DNA of 64,000 bases from Alicyclobacillus acidocaldarius subsp. acidocaldarius Tc-4-1 (lineage in GTDB: Bacteria > Bacillota > Bacilli > Alicyclobacillales > Alicyclobacillaceae). Position numbers and translations under genes: made by a program. Positions 47,007 to 55,028 of the stretch are shown here, piece by piece; within the stretch, counting starts at the first letter, position 1, and the number at the start of each line of letters is the position of its first letter. Under the pieces are notes generated by a model. The model was not told where the DNA came from, searched no databases, and saw only the letters and a program-made list of their open reading frames with translations. The DNA lies in the NCBI RefSeq assembly GCF_000219875.1, contig NC_017167.1:124001-188000 (forward strand), read 5' to 3'.

Positions 47007-47798
47007 TCAGGGGAGCACGGAAGCACAGAGATCGGCCACCTTGGGGTCGGAGACGAGATGAAGGTGATTGTGGTCGGCGAGATCGGCCAAGTGTTGGCTT
47101 TCCGGGCAGAGCGCGTGGTCCACAGGGACGAGTCCATCCGACGAGCGGCGCATAAAAAAATGGTACAGGGTGCCGATGAACAGTTCGCCGCCTACCCCCC
47201 AGCTGACGCCGCGGTGAATACCGCGCACGGTGTAGAGGGGGACGCCGCTCGGCCACGGGTGTCGCCGGACAAAGTCCTGGACAAACCGCGGGGTCAGATT
47301 GCGGAACGCGCGGCCAGCGCCCACGCAGTAGCCGAACCACAGGAAGTCCCGCGCCATGGGCGCTCCGCCGTAAGGCGTTCCAAGCGTCACAGCCGCTGCC
47401 ACGTCGCTCGGGAACTCGCTCGCGTACCTTCTCAGCACGAGCCCTCCCATGCTGTGCGCGATCACGTCGAACGGGCGGGTGAGCCCGCACTGGGCCTCCA
47501 GGAGATCGAGCTTGCGGCACAGGTACTCGAACTGCCGCTCCACAGTGTCGCAGCCGGCCCCTTGGTGAAGGGTCCCGGCGAAATGCACGTATCCCTCGGG
47601 GTATTCCTCGCTCCAGACGCGATCGCTTCGGTTCAAATGCACCACAAAGACGCGATCCGACCCCCAGATGGCCAGACATCGCCGCAAGAACGCCTCCGTC
47701 CAGCGGTGTGCGTTCCGAAGGCCGTGGATGAGGACCAAGGGATAGGTCTTCGGCGCGATCGTCTTGACAGATTCAGAAGATTGGAGCGATAGTGTCAC
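47007..47798 (-). CDS. Lipase-like alpha/beta hydrolase
   Basis: A 263-residue cytosolic hydrolase. The oxyanion motif LIHGLR is near residue 25 and the nucleophile Ser116 is in AHSMGG; later VPVDH and DHNHLHL offer Asp and His. It resembles triacylglycerol lipases of the LipA/I.5 type but has no signal peptide. GTG at 47798 has GAGGAGG 9 bases upstream. It is upstream of the R2lox gene on the same strand, a pairing that hints at lipid substrates for both. Divergent from the DUF6114 gene. Confidence 0.82.
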   Translation of the reverse strand: MTLSLQSSESVKTIAPKTYPLVLIHGLRNAHRWTEAFLRRCLAIWGSDRVFVVHLNRSDRVWSEEYPEGYVHFAGTLHQGAGCDTVERQFEYLCRKLDLLEAQCGLTRPFDVIAHSMGGLVLRRYASEFPSDVAAAVTLGTPYGGAPMARDFLWFGYCVGAGRAFRNLTPRFVQDFVRRHPWPSGVPLYTVRGIHRGVSWGVGGELFIGTLYHFFMRRSSDGLVPVDHALCPESQHLADLADHNHLHLVSDPKVADLCASVLP

Positions 47799-48015
47799 TA
47801 AGAATCCCTCCTCTCAACACTATTGTCAGGATGTGTCGAACCGGGGCAACCCCTTATTTCTCGGAGTAAAGTTCCCACGCCGAAGGGATGGGGGGAGCGC
47901 TCGCCGCGTATTAGCATAAGTTCAAACCCCGCGATTCACCGAGCTGAGGTTGCAGGCGCGTCGAGCGAGAGCACCCGGATTTCGGGGATTCAGGCGATCG
48001 AGGGGGTTGAGACCA

Positions 48016-49233
48016 ATGGCGACCGCGAATCCAAACGAAGGCGAAGGCGCCCGCAGCGCGGAAGCCGCGGGGGATGGCCAGGCGCAGCCGAAGCCGCACG
48101 TGCTTCAGTACGCCATCACGCCCACCCGTTGGCCGGGGCCCGATCCATCGGCCATGACGGAGTGGCGTGAAAACGTATTCTTGCAGCTCGGTACGCGTGC
48201 TGCGGATGGTTCATCGGCCGCGACGGAGGCGCGGCGGTCGGGTTCCGAACCGCTTTCAACGGCGGTCGACAGTGAAAAGCGCCCGCCGTCGGATGAGGCA
48301 GAGGGCCGTGCTCCGCAGCAGGCGTCGGCAGGCGTGCAGGAAGGCGAACGCGCAATTGCAGCCGGCGAAGTCCTGGGTTCGCCGAATCCGCCGGAGGAAG
48401 ATGCCGCCACTGCACCGGCCGAGGTGCAACGCCCGCGGAGGAGGCGCCATGAGGCGGTCGACCCGGCGCTTTTGCTCCCAGCCGCCGCGAAGGAGCATGC
48501 GCAGGAGACTGCCAAAGCCCAAGAGGGGGGCGATGACGGGGATTCTGCCGGTCCAATCGAAAACGCTTGCAACAACGATTTGGAAGACGTGCCGCCAGGC
48601 GCGCTGACGCCCACTCAGATTGTGCGCGGCGATCCGCTCCGCCTGCCGGACGAGGATAGGCGCCGCAAGGGAAAGCGAGTGCAGGCGACGCCGCGAAGAG
48701 GAGGAATGGTTGCCATGGAGCCGGAAACGGTGTCGGTCACGCCCGCGCCTGAGTCCAGCCCCAAGTCGCGAGAGACTGCCGTGATTGTCGACGTGGAAGC
48801 GACGGAAACCACGCCAGTGCAGCCCGCGCGCAAGGGCTTTCGCCATTGGCGGCGAACGCGCCCGTTCACAGCGGGGTTGCTCTCGATGCTCGGGGGCGCC
48901 ATCGTGGCCGCAGGGCCGGTGAGTCTGTTGCATGTCGTCGCGTTTTCGCAGTCCAGTGTGCCCATCGGCGCGGCAGTCGGCATCCTGATTTTCATCATGG
49001 GCCTGTTGGAATGGGTGTTTCCTTTCTACGCGATGCTGACCGGCAGTATCACGGTGGTGCTCGCGCTGGTGTCTCTCGTCGTAGCGTCGTTTGGCGGCCT
49101 GTTTGTCGGCATGTTGCTCAGCCTTGTGGGTGGTGCGATGGCGGTGGCGTGGCGCCCAGTGCAGCCGAAGAAGCAGAAAAGCTCCAAACCGAAGGCGCCG
49201 AATCTTCCTAACACGCCTTCCGCTTCCGCATAA
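48016..49233 (+). CDS. DUF6114-domain membrane protein
   Basis: A 405-residue protein. The first 270 residues are low in complexity, rich in Ala, Glu, Pro and Arg and probably disordered. The C-terminal 130 residues hold about four membrane helices (TAGLLSMLGGAIVAAGPVS, GILIFIMGLLEWVFPFYAM, SITVVLALVSLVVASFGG, LLSLVGGAMAVAW) matching the DUF6114 type known mostly from actinobacteria beside DUF6230 genes. ATG at 48016 has GAGGGGG upstream. It leads a cassette with three small secreted or envelope genes. Function unknown. Confidence 0.78.
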   Translation: MATANPNEGEGARSAEAAGDGQAQPKPHVLQYAITPTRWPGPDPSAMTEWRENVFLQLGTRAADGSSAATEARRSGSEPLSTAVDSEKRPPSDEAEGRAPQQASAGVQEGERAIAAGEVLGSPNPPEEDAATAPAEVQRPRRRRHEAVDPALLLPAAAKEHAQETAKAQEGGDDGDSAGPIENACNNDLEDVPPGALTPTQIVRGDPLRLPDEDRRRKGKRVQATPRRGGMVAMEPETVSVTPAPESSPKSRETAVIVDVEATETTPVQPARKGFRHWRRTRPFTAGLLSMLGGAIVAAGPVSLLHVVAFSQSSVPIGAAVGILIFIMGLLEWVFPFYAMLTGSITVVLALVSLVVASFGGLFVGMLLSLVGGAMAVAWRPVQPKKQKSSKPKAPNLPNTPSASA

Positions 49234-49284
49234 ACCGTCTCTCATGAAGAGGGATGTAAGCGAATTCTGAAGGAGGGGTTCACG

Positions 49285-49875
49285 ATGTATCCAGAAATGG
49301 CGATTCCCATGGAAGGGCGCACGAATTGGAAGGTGTTTGCCGGCGTGCTGGCCGGTGGCGTGGCAGGTATCGGCGCGTTGACTGGCATGGTGATGAACGG
49401 GGTGGTGTCCGCTGCCGTGAACCTTCCGATTCCGTTTACGGTTCAGGCGTCGAGCATCAACGGCTCAGGGTTCAGCCTGGCGCCGGGGCAGGTGCCGAAT
49501 CAGCAGCAAGGCGCGGCCCAGATTGTGATGAACGGCACGCTGCAGAACATGACCATTACCAAGCAAATTAACACGCCACTTGGCACGTTCAATATTAACA
49601 TTAGCGCCGGCACCGGTAGCGCGCCGGTGCAGGCGACGGGCATGACGGTGTACGCGTCGAGCCTCGGCGGCGACACGAGCTTCCCGCAAGGCCTTTCGAT
49701 GGACGCTTCGACGGGCACGCTGTCCGGCAGCCAGCTCCAGATGAACAACGCGACCCTGCAGGTCCCGTACCTCAGCACCCAGAGCATCACGCTGCCGGGC
49801 ATGTCGCTCTCGATCACGCCTGCGTCGAGCAGTTCTTCGAGCTCCTCTGGCTCAAGCACTTCAAACGGCACCTGA
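49285..49875 (+). CDS. DUF6230-like envelope protein
   Basis: A 196-residue protein with an N-terminal hydrophobic helix (VFAGVLAGGVAGIGALTGMV) and an outside domain starting NLPIPFTVQASSINGSGF. It ends in a Ser-rich tail. The domain recurs in the next two genes. ATG at 49285 has AAGGAGG 8 bases upstream. DUF6230 proteins are normally paired with DUF6114, as here. No enzyme motif is seen; a lipid- or wall-associated structural role is a guess. Confidence 0.75.
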   Translation: MYPEMAIPMEGRTNWKVFAGVLAGGVAGIGALTGMVMNGVVSAAVNLPIPFTVQASSINGSGFSLAPGQVPNQQQGAAQIVMNGTLQNMTITKQINTPLGTFNINISAGTGSAPVQATGMTVYASSLGGDTSFPQGLSMDASTGTLSGSQLQMNNATLQVPYLSTQSITLPGMSLSITPASSSSSSSSGSSTSNGT

Positions 49876-49950
49876 TTCGCATCGCTGGTTCACACGTTCC
49901 ATGGGGAGCGGGCGCCCGCCGCTCCCCAATCCAATCCAGGGGCAGGGGGG

Positions 49951-50478
49951 ATGAGCATGAGGCTTTCGAGTGTGTGGGAAGCCGGGTCCAGGCGCCGCGC
50001 GAAGGCGGCGGGCCTCGCGGCGGCCGCAGCCGCGTGCGCCATGACGCTCATGCCAGCTTCGGTGCCCCGCGCGGGGACGCTTCTTCCCGGAAGGGTTCCC
50101 TTCACGCTTCGGGCGTCCGAAATCATCGCGCAGAACGCGGTCATCAGCATTCTGGGTGAGTCGATGTCGTTCTCAAGTGCTTCCATCCAGGGGATGAGCT
50201 TGACCTACACGGCGGGCGGGCACACGTATACCATCGCCGTCAACGGAACGGCTTCGGCGGGGCAGACGGTCATCAAGACATCGCTGTTCAGCACGCTCAA
50301 AGACGACATTGGATCGCTCTTTCACGTGCAGTCGCCGAGCGTCGCAGTCGTCCTCGCGGACGCGCTGATTCAAAAGCCCATTCCGACGCTTGTGCTCACC
50401 AACGTCAACTTGACCATCGATACGTCTATGAACACCCAAAATATTCAAATGCCCGGCATGCAGATGACCGTGAGCTAA
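49951..50478 (+). CDS. Secreted protein related to DUF6230
   Basis: A 175-residue protein with a signal peptide (RRRAKAAGLAAAAAACAMTL, then a likely AXA-type cleavage near VPRAG). The mature part starts RVPFTLRASEIIAQNAV, like the preceding gene, and contains two repeats of a beta-rich pattern with LTNVNLTIDTSMNTQNIQMP. ATG at 49951 is preceded by AGGGGGG. It lies 75 bases after the DUF6230 gene. Confidence 0.68.
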   Translation: MSMRLSSVWEAGSRRRAKAAGLAAAAAACAMTLMPASVPRAGTLLPGRVPFTLRASEIIAQNAVISILGESMSFSSASIQGMSLTYTAGGHTYTIAVNGTASAGQTVIKTSLFSTLKDDIGSLFHVQSPSVAVVLADALIQKPIPTLVLTNVNLTIDTSMNTQNIQMPGMQMTVS

Positions 50479-50515
50479 GGCAACATGCGCATGACCTGCA
50501 AAGAGGGGTGATCCC

Positions 50516-50890
50516 GTGAGCTCTCCGGCGCCGTTTCTGCTCAAGGCAACGAGAATCCAAGCGAATCAGGCCAGGTTGAATGTGCTCACGAACACCTTGT
50601 CGTTCCAATCCGCCACCATCGAGGGCATGCATATTGCGCGGACGGCGGACGGCCACACGATGTCCATCGCGTCGGGGGGCGTGGTCAAAGTCGGCCAGAC
50701 CAGGATCCAAACCTCCGTTCTCCGCAACCTCGCGAGCATTGGCAGCTTCCGAAATAAGCGGGACGTCCTCCTCCTGCTTGCCGGTAGCACACTGCCTCAT
50801 CTCGAGTTGTCTCGCGTCGAGTTTACCATCGACGGTTATCTCACCACGTCGCATGCGGATATCCCGGTCATGACGCTCTCCATGACCTGA
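50516..50890 (+). CDS. Short relative of the DUF6230-like proteins
   Basis: A 124-residue protein with no signal peptide visible. It begins SSPAPFLLKATRIQANQA and has TADGHTMSIASGGVVKVGQT and LSRVEFTIDGYLTT, matching residues of the preceding protein (TAGGHTYTIAVNGTASAGQT). The GTG start follows AGAGGGG by 7 bases. It may be a cytosolic or non-classically exported partner. No known function. Confidence 0.65.
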   Translation: MSSPAPFLLKATRIQANQARLNVLTNTLSFQSATIEGMHIARTADGHTMSIASGGVVKVGQTRIQTSVLRNLASIGSFRNKRDVLLLLAGSTLPHLELSRVEFTIDGYLTTSHADIPVMTLSMT

Positions 50891-50902
50891 CCGCCTGCGC
50901 TC

Positions 50903-50960
50903 GCCGTTGCCCAGCTTGCGGGGGCATGCGCGCGTCTTCGAGGCGCCACCGGGCAACGGC
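50903..50960 (+). terminator. Large inverted repeat after the DUF6230-like cassette
   Basis: GCCGTTGCCC (50903-50912) and GGGCAACGGC (50951-50960) are perfect complements around a 38-base loop that can itself fold (GCGTCTTCGAGGCGC). No T run follows, so it could be a factor-dependent end or an mRNA-stabilising structure instead of a simple terminator. Confidence 0.42.
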
Positions 50961-51015
50961 ACCTCCACTCTCCCACGGGGCCGTTGTGCTCAGACAGGCA
51001 AGCGATATCCTTTTC

Positions 51016-51044
51016 TTGTTTCCCCGTGCGAATTCCTCTATAAT
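51016..51044 (+). promoter_or_regulatory. Promoter of the GAF-LuxR regulator
   Basis: TTGTTT (51016-51021) and a consensus TATAAT (51039-51044) are separated by exactly 17 bases. Transcription would begin near 51052, about 60 bases before the regulator start. Confidence 0.65.
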
Positions 51045-51113
51045 GTCGCTAATACTCCATAGTGCGTGCGGATGTGAGGAAATTCGAGAGAATGGCTCGG
51101 TTCTGAACTTGAG

Positions 51114-52703
51114 ATGGGGCGACGTATCATCAGGATATCACTTGCCAAGGTTGTCGCTCTGGCTGCCCGAAGGGGGATGTACGATGAGTCGTCCGTCGCC
51201 GCTTCCGCCGTCAGGAGAATCGCTTCCGAAAAAACACTGCAGTCGGTGTTGCAAACGCTGCAGGCGCAGGAAGCGGAGTGCCGCATGAACTGGAGCCTGC
51301 GCATGGCGCGGCTCGAGATTCCGGAAGTCACACAGCCTGTTTTGACGCACCTTTTTCAGTTTCTTCTGAGAAATATTGAAAGCGCTCTCACCGATGAGCA
51401 GGCGCTCGTCCGCGCGTTTCAGGCCGAGGTCATGCGCGCCCAGCCGAGCGTCATGGCTTCGGACGTCTTGGTCGTGGTCGGGTTCCTGGAAGAGTTGATG
51501 ATCTCCATGGCGTGGCGGATGGTCGAGCCGGCTCAGATCGAATCGTTGGTGCGCTTCGCGCATCGGCTCTGCTTCGATCTCGCCCGCGAGGCGCTTTCTG
51601 AAGGATACTTCCCGGCGAAGCTTGCGGCCCGCACGCAGTACATGTGTGACGCGCCGCTCGTGAACTGGCTGAACGTGCTGAGCGCCGAGTGCGACTGGAA
51701 GTGGTTCGCGCTCGCTCGGACGAGACCTCAGGTGAACGTCGAGGAGTCTGCGCTCTACGTGCCGGAGACTCGCATGTGGACGGCCGAGGCGCCGCATCCC
51801 GAGCGGACGGAACAGGTGCGAAAGGCGCTAGCGGACGGATCGCCCTTTGTGGCCGCCGTCGGGGACAACCTGTACGCTGTCGCAGAGGCGCGGCACGATC
51901 CGCTCACGATTCGCCGCTTCCGCCAGACCGCACAATGGATCCAGAATGCGCTCCAGCTTTCCATCTACGTCCGCGGCGGGCACGGCAGTGGCCGCGCGGA
52001 ACTGCTCGAGGTCCTGCTGGAGTTCGACGACGTCCTTGCGTCGGCCGGCGACATGAACGAGCTTCTGACCTGCGTTGTGGAACACGTGTGCCGGCGCGGC
52101 GGATTCAAGCGCAGCGCGCTCTTCTTGTACAATCCCATCACTCAGACGGTGGAGGGCGTGCACGGCTACAACGTGAACGTGGAAGAGATCATGCGAATCC
52201 GGCAGACGGATCGCGATATTCCCTCGCTCACCCAGTTCGTGCAAATCGCCAAGCCCGTGTTCCTGAAGGACGTAGGCAACATCCTTCCGCAATCCTACGT
52301 GAACAAGTTTCACCTCTCGTCGCTCTTGGTGTGTCCGGTGATTGACCATCGGCGCATGCTCGGGATCATGCTGCTCGATCACGGCGGGCGGCCGTTCACG
52401 CCGGATAATGCCACGATTCGCATGGTCGAGGCCATGTTGGCGAGGGCCGGGCGGATGATCGTCATGCAGATGTATCGGCAGGCGGGTGCGGCTCCCATCA
52501 CGCCGCTCACGACCTTGACCAAGCGCGAGCGCGAGATCCTTCAGCTCATCGCGGACGGCGTCGATACGAAGGAAATTGGGCGCGCCCTGCACATCAGCGA
52601 CTATACGGTGACGGAGCATGTGAGTTCCATTTTGAGGAAACTAGGGGCGAAAAACCGCACAGAAGCAGTTGCCAAGGCGATGCGCGAACGCATCATCCAC
52701 TGA
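51114..52703 (+). CDS. GAF-domain LuxR-type transcriptional regulator
   Basis: A 529-residue regulator. The N-terminal half is helical and unlike known domains; a GAF-like domain spans about residues 300-465 (LLTCVVEHVCRRGGFKRSALFLY, LLVCPVIDHRRMLGIMLLDH). The C-terminus is a LuxR/FixJ helix-turn-helix (LTKREREILQLIADGVDTKEIGRAL). The ligand is unknown. ATG at 51114 lacks a clear ribosome site; ATG at 51177 with AAGGGGG is possible. Just after the DUF6230-like cassette, it is a candidate controller of it. Confidence 0.84.
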   Translation: MGRRIIRISLAKVVALAARRGMYDESSVAASAVRRIASEKTLQSVLQTLQAQEAECRMNWSLRMARLEIPEVTQPVLTHLFQFLLRNIESALTDEQALVRAFQAEVMRAQPSVMASDVLVVVGFLEELMISMAWRMVEPAQIESLVRFAHRLCFDLAREALSEGYFPAKLAARTQYMCDAPLVNWLNVLSAECDWKWFALARTRPQVNVEESALYVPETRMWTAEAPHPERTEQVRKALADGSPFVAAVGDNLYAVAEARHDPLTIRRFRQTAQWIQNALQLSIYVRGGHGSGRAELLEVLLEFDDVLASAGDMNELLTCVVEHVCRRGGFKRSALFLYNPITQTVEGVHGYNVNVEEIMRIRQTDRDIPSLTQFVQIAKPVFLKDVGNILPQSYVNKFHLSSLLVCPVIDHRRMLGIMLLDHGGRPFTPDNATIRMVEAMLARAGRMIVMQMYRQAGAAPITPLTTLTKREREILQLIADGVDTKEIGRALHISDYTVTEHVSSILRKLGAKNRTEAVAKAMRERIIH

Positions 52704-52956
52704 AGGTCCTCAAGGGGTGCGGCCGCAGCGTGTCCCCTCCGCCGCGGTCGCGTCTCGGAAGAACCCCAAGGCTACCCCATAAGTTCGGGATTGTTGTTCA
52801 CAATATTGCAACATTTCGGGGAGGTCGGGACCGGCGGTCTGCGCTACAATAGCACCAAGCTGTTATATATCAGATAGGTGCTTCGGCTCTGTGTTTCAAG
52901 CCGCCAGGCGGATGCGGGTGGCGGAGCCGCAGCCCAAAACTCAGGGGGAGTGGAAC

Positions 52957-54402
52957 GTGACTCTGACGCGTGCCGGCAATGTTCGAGTTTTGTTTCGCGT
53001 TCGCTTGGAAGCGGGCGCGGCGCTCGGGGAGGTGCATGGCGCCATTGTGCGCGCTGGCGGCGAGATCGTCGCCATGGAGACCCGCGCGCTGCATGCGGAT
53101 TACAGCGTGCGCGACATCACGGTCGCGGTCGACGCCGAGGCCGACGTAAGCGCTGTTGAACAAGCGCTGGACGAGGTCCCGGGTGTGAAACGCCTCGAAA
53201 CGCTGGATTGGACGTTTTTGGCTCACATGGGGGGCAAAATCGCGACCCACCTGAAGGTGCCCGTGGTCGATCGCGACGACTTGGCCGTTGTGTACACGCC
53301 CGGGGTGGCGCGCGTGTGCGAGGCCATTCGCGATTGCCGCGATCGCGCCTTCGAATTCACCATCCGCAAGAATACGGTCGCGGTCGTGAGCGACGGTTCG
53401 GCCGTGCTGGGCCTCGGCAACATTGGACCAGAGGCCGCCATGCCGGTCATGGAAGGGAAGGCGATGCTGTTCAAACGGTTCGCCGACGTGGATGCCTTCC
53501 CCATCTGCTTGGCCACGCAGGACGTGGACGAGATCGTCGAAACCGTCGAGCGAATGGCGCCGTCGTTCGGCGGCATCAACCTCGAGGACATCTCGTCGCC
53601 GCGGTGTTTCGAGATCGAGGAGCGCCTGCGGGAGCGGCTGGACATTCCGGTGTTTCACGACGATCAGCACGGCACAGCGGTCGTCATGCTAGCTGGGCTC
53701 ATCAATGCCCTGAAGATTGTCAACAAGCGGATGCAGGATGTGTCCGTCGTCGTGGCGGGGGTCGGCGCGGCGGGCGTGGCGTGCACCAAGATCCTGCTTG
53801 CGGCCGGCGTGGGGCATATCGTCGGCGTGGATCGCGTAGGCATCATCGAGCGCGGCCGCCACTATGGCAACCCCGTGAAGCAGTGGTACGCGGAGAACAC
53901 GAACTTCGAGAATCGGCGCGGGACCCTCGAAGAGGCCGTTCGCGGCGCAGACGTGTTCATCGGCGTGTCCGGCCCGGGCATCCTGACCGTCGATCACGTC
54001 AAACAAATGGCGCGCGATCCCATTGTGTTTGCCATGGCGAATCCCATCCCGGAAATCCTCCCCGAGGTGGCGGCGGGCCACGTGCGCGTGATGGCGACCG
54101 GACGATCCGACTACCCGAATCAGATCAACAACGTGCTCTGTTTTCCCGGTATGTTCCGCGGCGCGCTGGATGTCCGCGCGCGGGATATCACGGAGGAGAT
54201 GAAACAGGCGGCGGCCCTTGCCATCGCCGAGTGCGTGCCGGAAGAGCAGTTGTCGGAACAGTACATCATCCCGAGCCCGTTCGACCCGAACGTCGTCCCG
54301 GCCGTGAGCCGCGCCGTGCAAGCAGCCGCAGTTCGATCCGGCGTGGCGCGGGTGGACGCTCCCCTCGAGCTCGAGGAAGAGCCCCTCTACACCGAGATGT
54401 AG
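52957..54402 (+). CDS. NAD-dependent malic enzyme with N-terminal ACT domain
   Basis: Oxidative decarboxylation of malate to pyruvate, 481 residues. An ACT-like regulatory domain covers residues 1-80; the malic domain has VYTPGVARVCEAI and FHDDQHGTAVVML; the NAD domain has VVAGVGAAGVACTKIL. GTG at 52957 has GGGGGAG 7 bases upstream; the frame is open to 52891. A TACAAT -10-like box is at about 52848. The 250-base gap before it holds no other gene. Confidence 0.92.
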   Translation: MTLTRAGNVRVLFRVRLEAGAALGEVHGAIVRAGGEIVAMETRALHADYSVRDITVAVDAEADVSAVEQALDEVPGVKRLETLDWTFLAHMGGKIATHLKVPVVDRDDLAVVYTPGVARVCEAIRDCRDRAFEFTIRKNTVAVVSDGSAVLGLGNIGPEAAMPVMEGKAMLFKRFADVDAFPICLATQDVDEIVETVERMAPSFGGINLEDISSPRCFEIEERLRERLDIPVFHDDQHGTAVVMLAGLINALKIVNKRMQDVSVVVAGVGAAGVACTKILLAAGVGHIVGVDRVGIIERGRHYGNPVKQWYAENTNFENRRGTLEEAVRGADVFIGVSGPGILTVDHVKQMARDPIVFAMANPIPEILPEVAAGHVRVMATGRSDYPNQINNVLCFPGMFRGALDVRARDITEEMKQAAALAIAECVPEEQLSEQYIIPSPFDPNVVPAVSRAVQAAAVRSGVARVDAPLELEEEPLYTEM

Positions 54403-54470
54403 CCAAACCGGGTTTCGCGACCCCGAGTTCAGGGGAGGGCATCCCCCAACTCCCCGGATTCCTCGGGATG

Positions 54471-54484
54471 GGAAAGCGCTTGCC
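54471..54484 (+). promoter_or_regulatory. Possible CcpA (cre) site
   Basis: GGAAAGCGCTTGCC matches the cre consensus TGWAARCGYTWNCW at 12 of 14 positions. It lies 92 bases before the SCP2 gene that leads the fatty-acid degradation operon, so carbon catabolite repression is plausible. Not demonstrated. Confidence 0.35.
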
Positions 54485-54575
54485 AGGCGATACAATGGCA
54501 TCAACGACCGGACGGGTTTTTGAAGCGAACTCGCTTCGCACCCGCATCCATCGAAAGATTCAGGAGGCGATGAAC

Positions 54576-54929
54576 ATGACCACCACACCGTCGACGAAGG
54601 AGATTTTCGATCTCATCAACCAGGCGCTGTCGGCAGATCCTTCGCGCACCGGAGGCTTGGAGGCCGTCTATCAATTCAACATCACCGGTGACGATCCCGG
54701 CACCTATCAGCTCATTCTGAAACCCGACAAGGCGTACGCGGTCGAGGGCGAGCAGGAGGTCGCGAACTGCACGCTCGAGATGGACTCGAACGACTTCAAG
54801 GACATGCTGCAGGGCAACCTGAACGGCACGGCCGCGTTCATGAGCGGCAAGCTCCGCGTCGAGGGCGATCTCGGCCTCGCGATGCAGCTGGAGACCGTGC
54901 TCAGCGCCTACACGGCCGCGAACAACTGA
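54576..54929 (+). CDS. SCP2 sterol-carrier domain protein
   Basis: A 117-residue stand-alone SCP2 domain (VYQFNITGDDPGTYQLILKP, MQGNL-type loop, FMSGKLRVEGDLGLAMQL). Such domains bind fatty acids or acyl-CoAs. ATG at 54576 is 8 bases after AGGAGG. It heads the fatty-acid operon and probably carries substrates to its enzymes. Confidence 0.85.
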   Translation: MTTTPSTKEIFDLINQALSADPSRTGGLEAVYQFNITGDDPGTYQLILKPDKAYAVEGEQEVANCTLEMDSNDFKDMLQGNLNGTAAFMSGKLRVEGDLGLAMQLETVLSAYTAANN

Positions 54930-55028
54930 CGGACTGGATCAGGCATGCGCGCCGGGCCGCGGATCGGAGGATGCGCGGGCGGCTCGGCGCGTCCGCCGTG
55001 AGAAATTTCCGGAAGGGCGAGATGAGAG

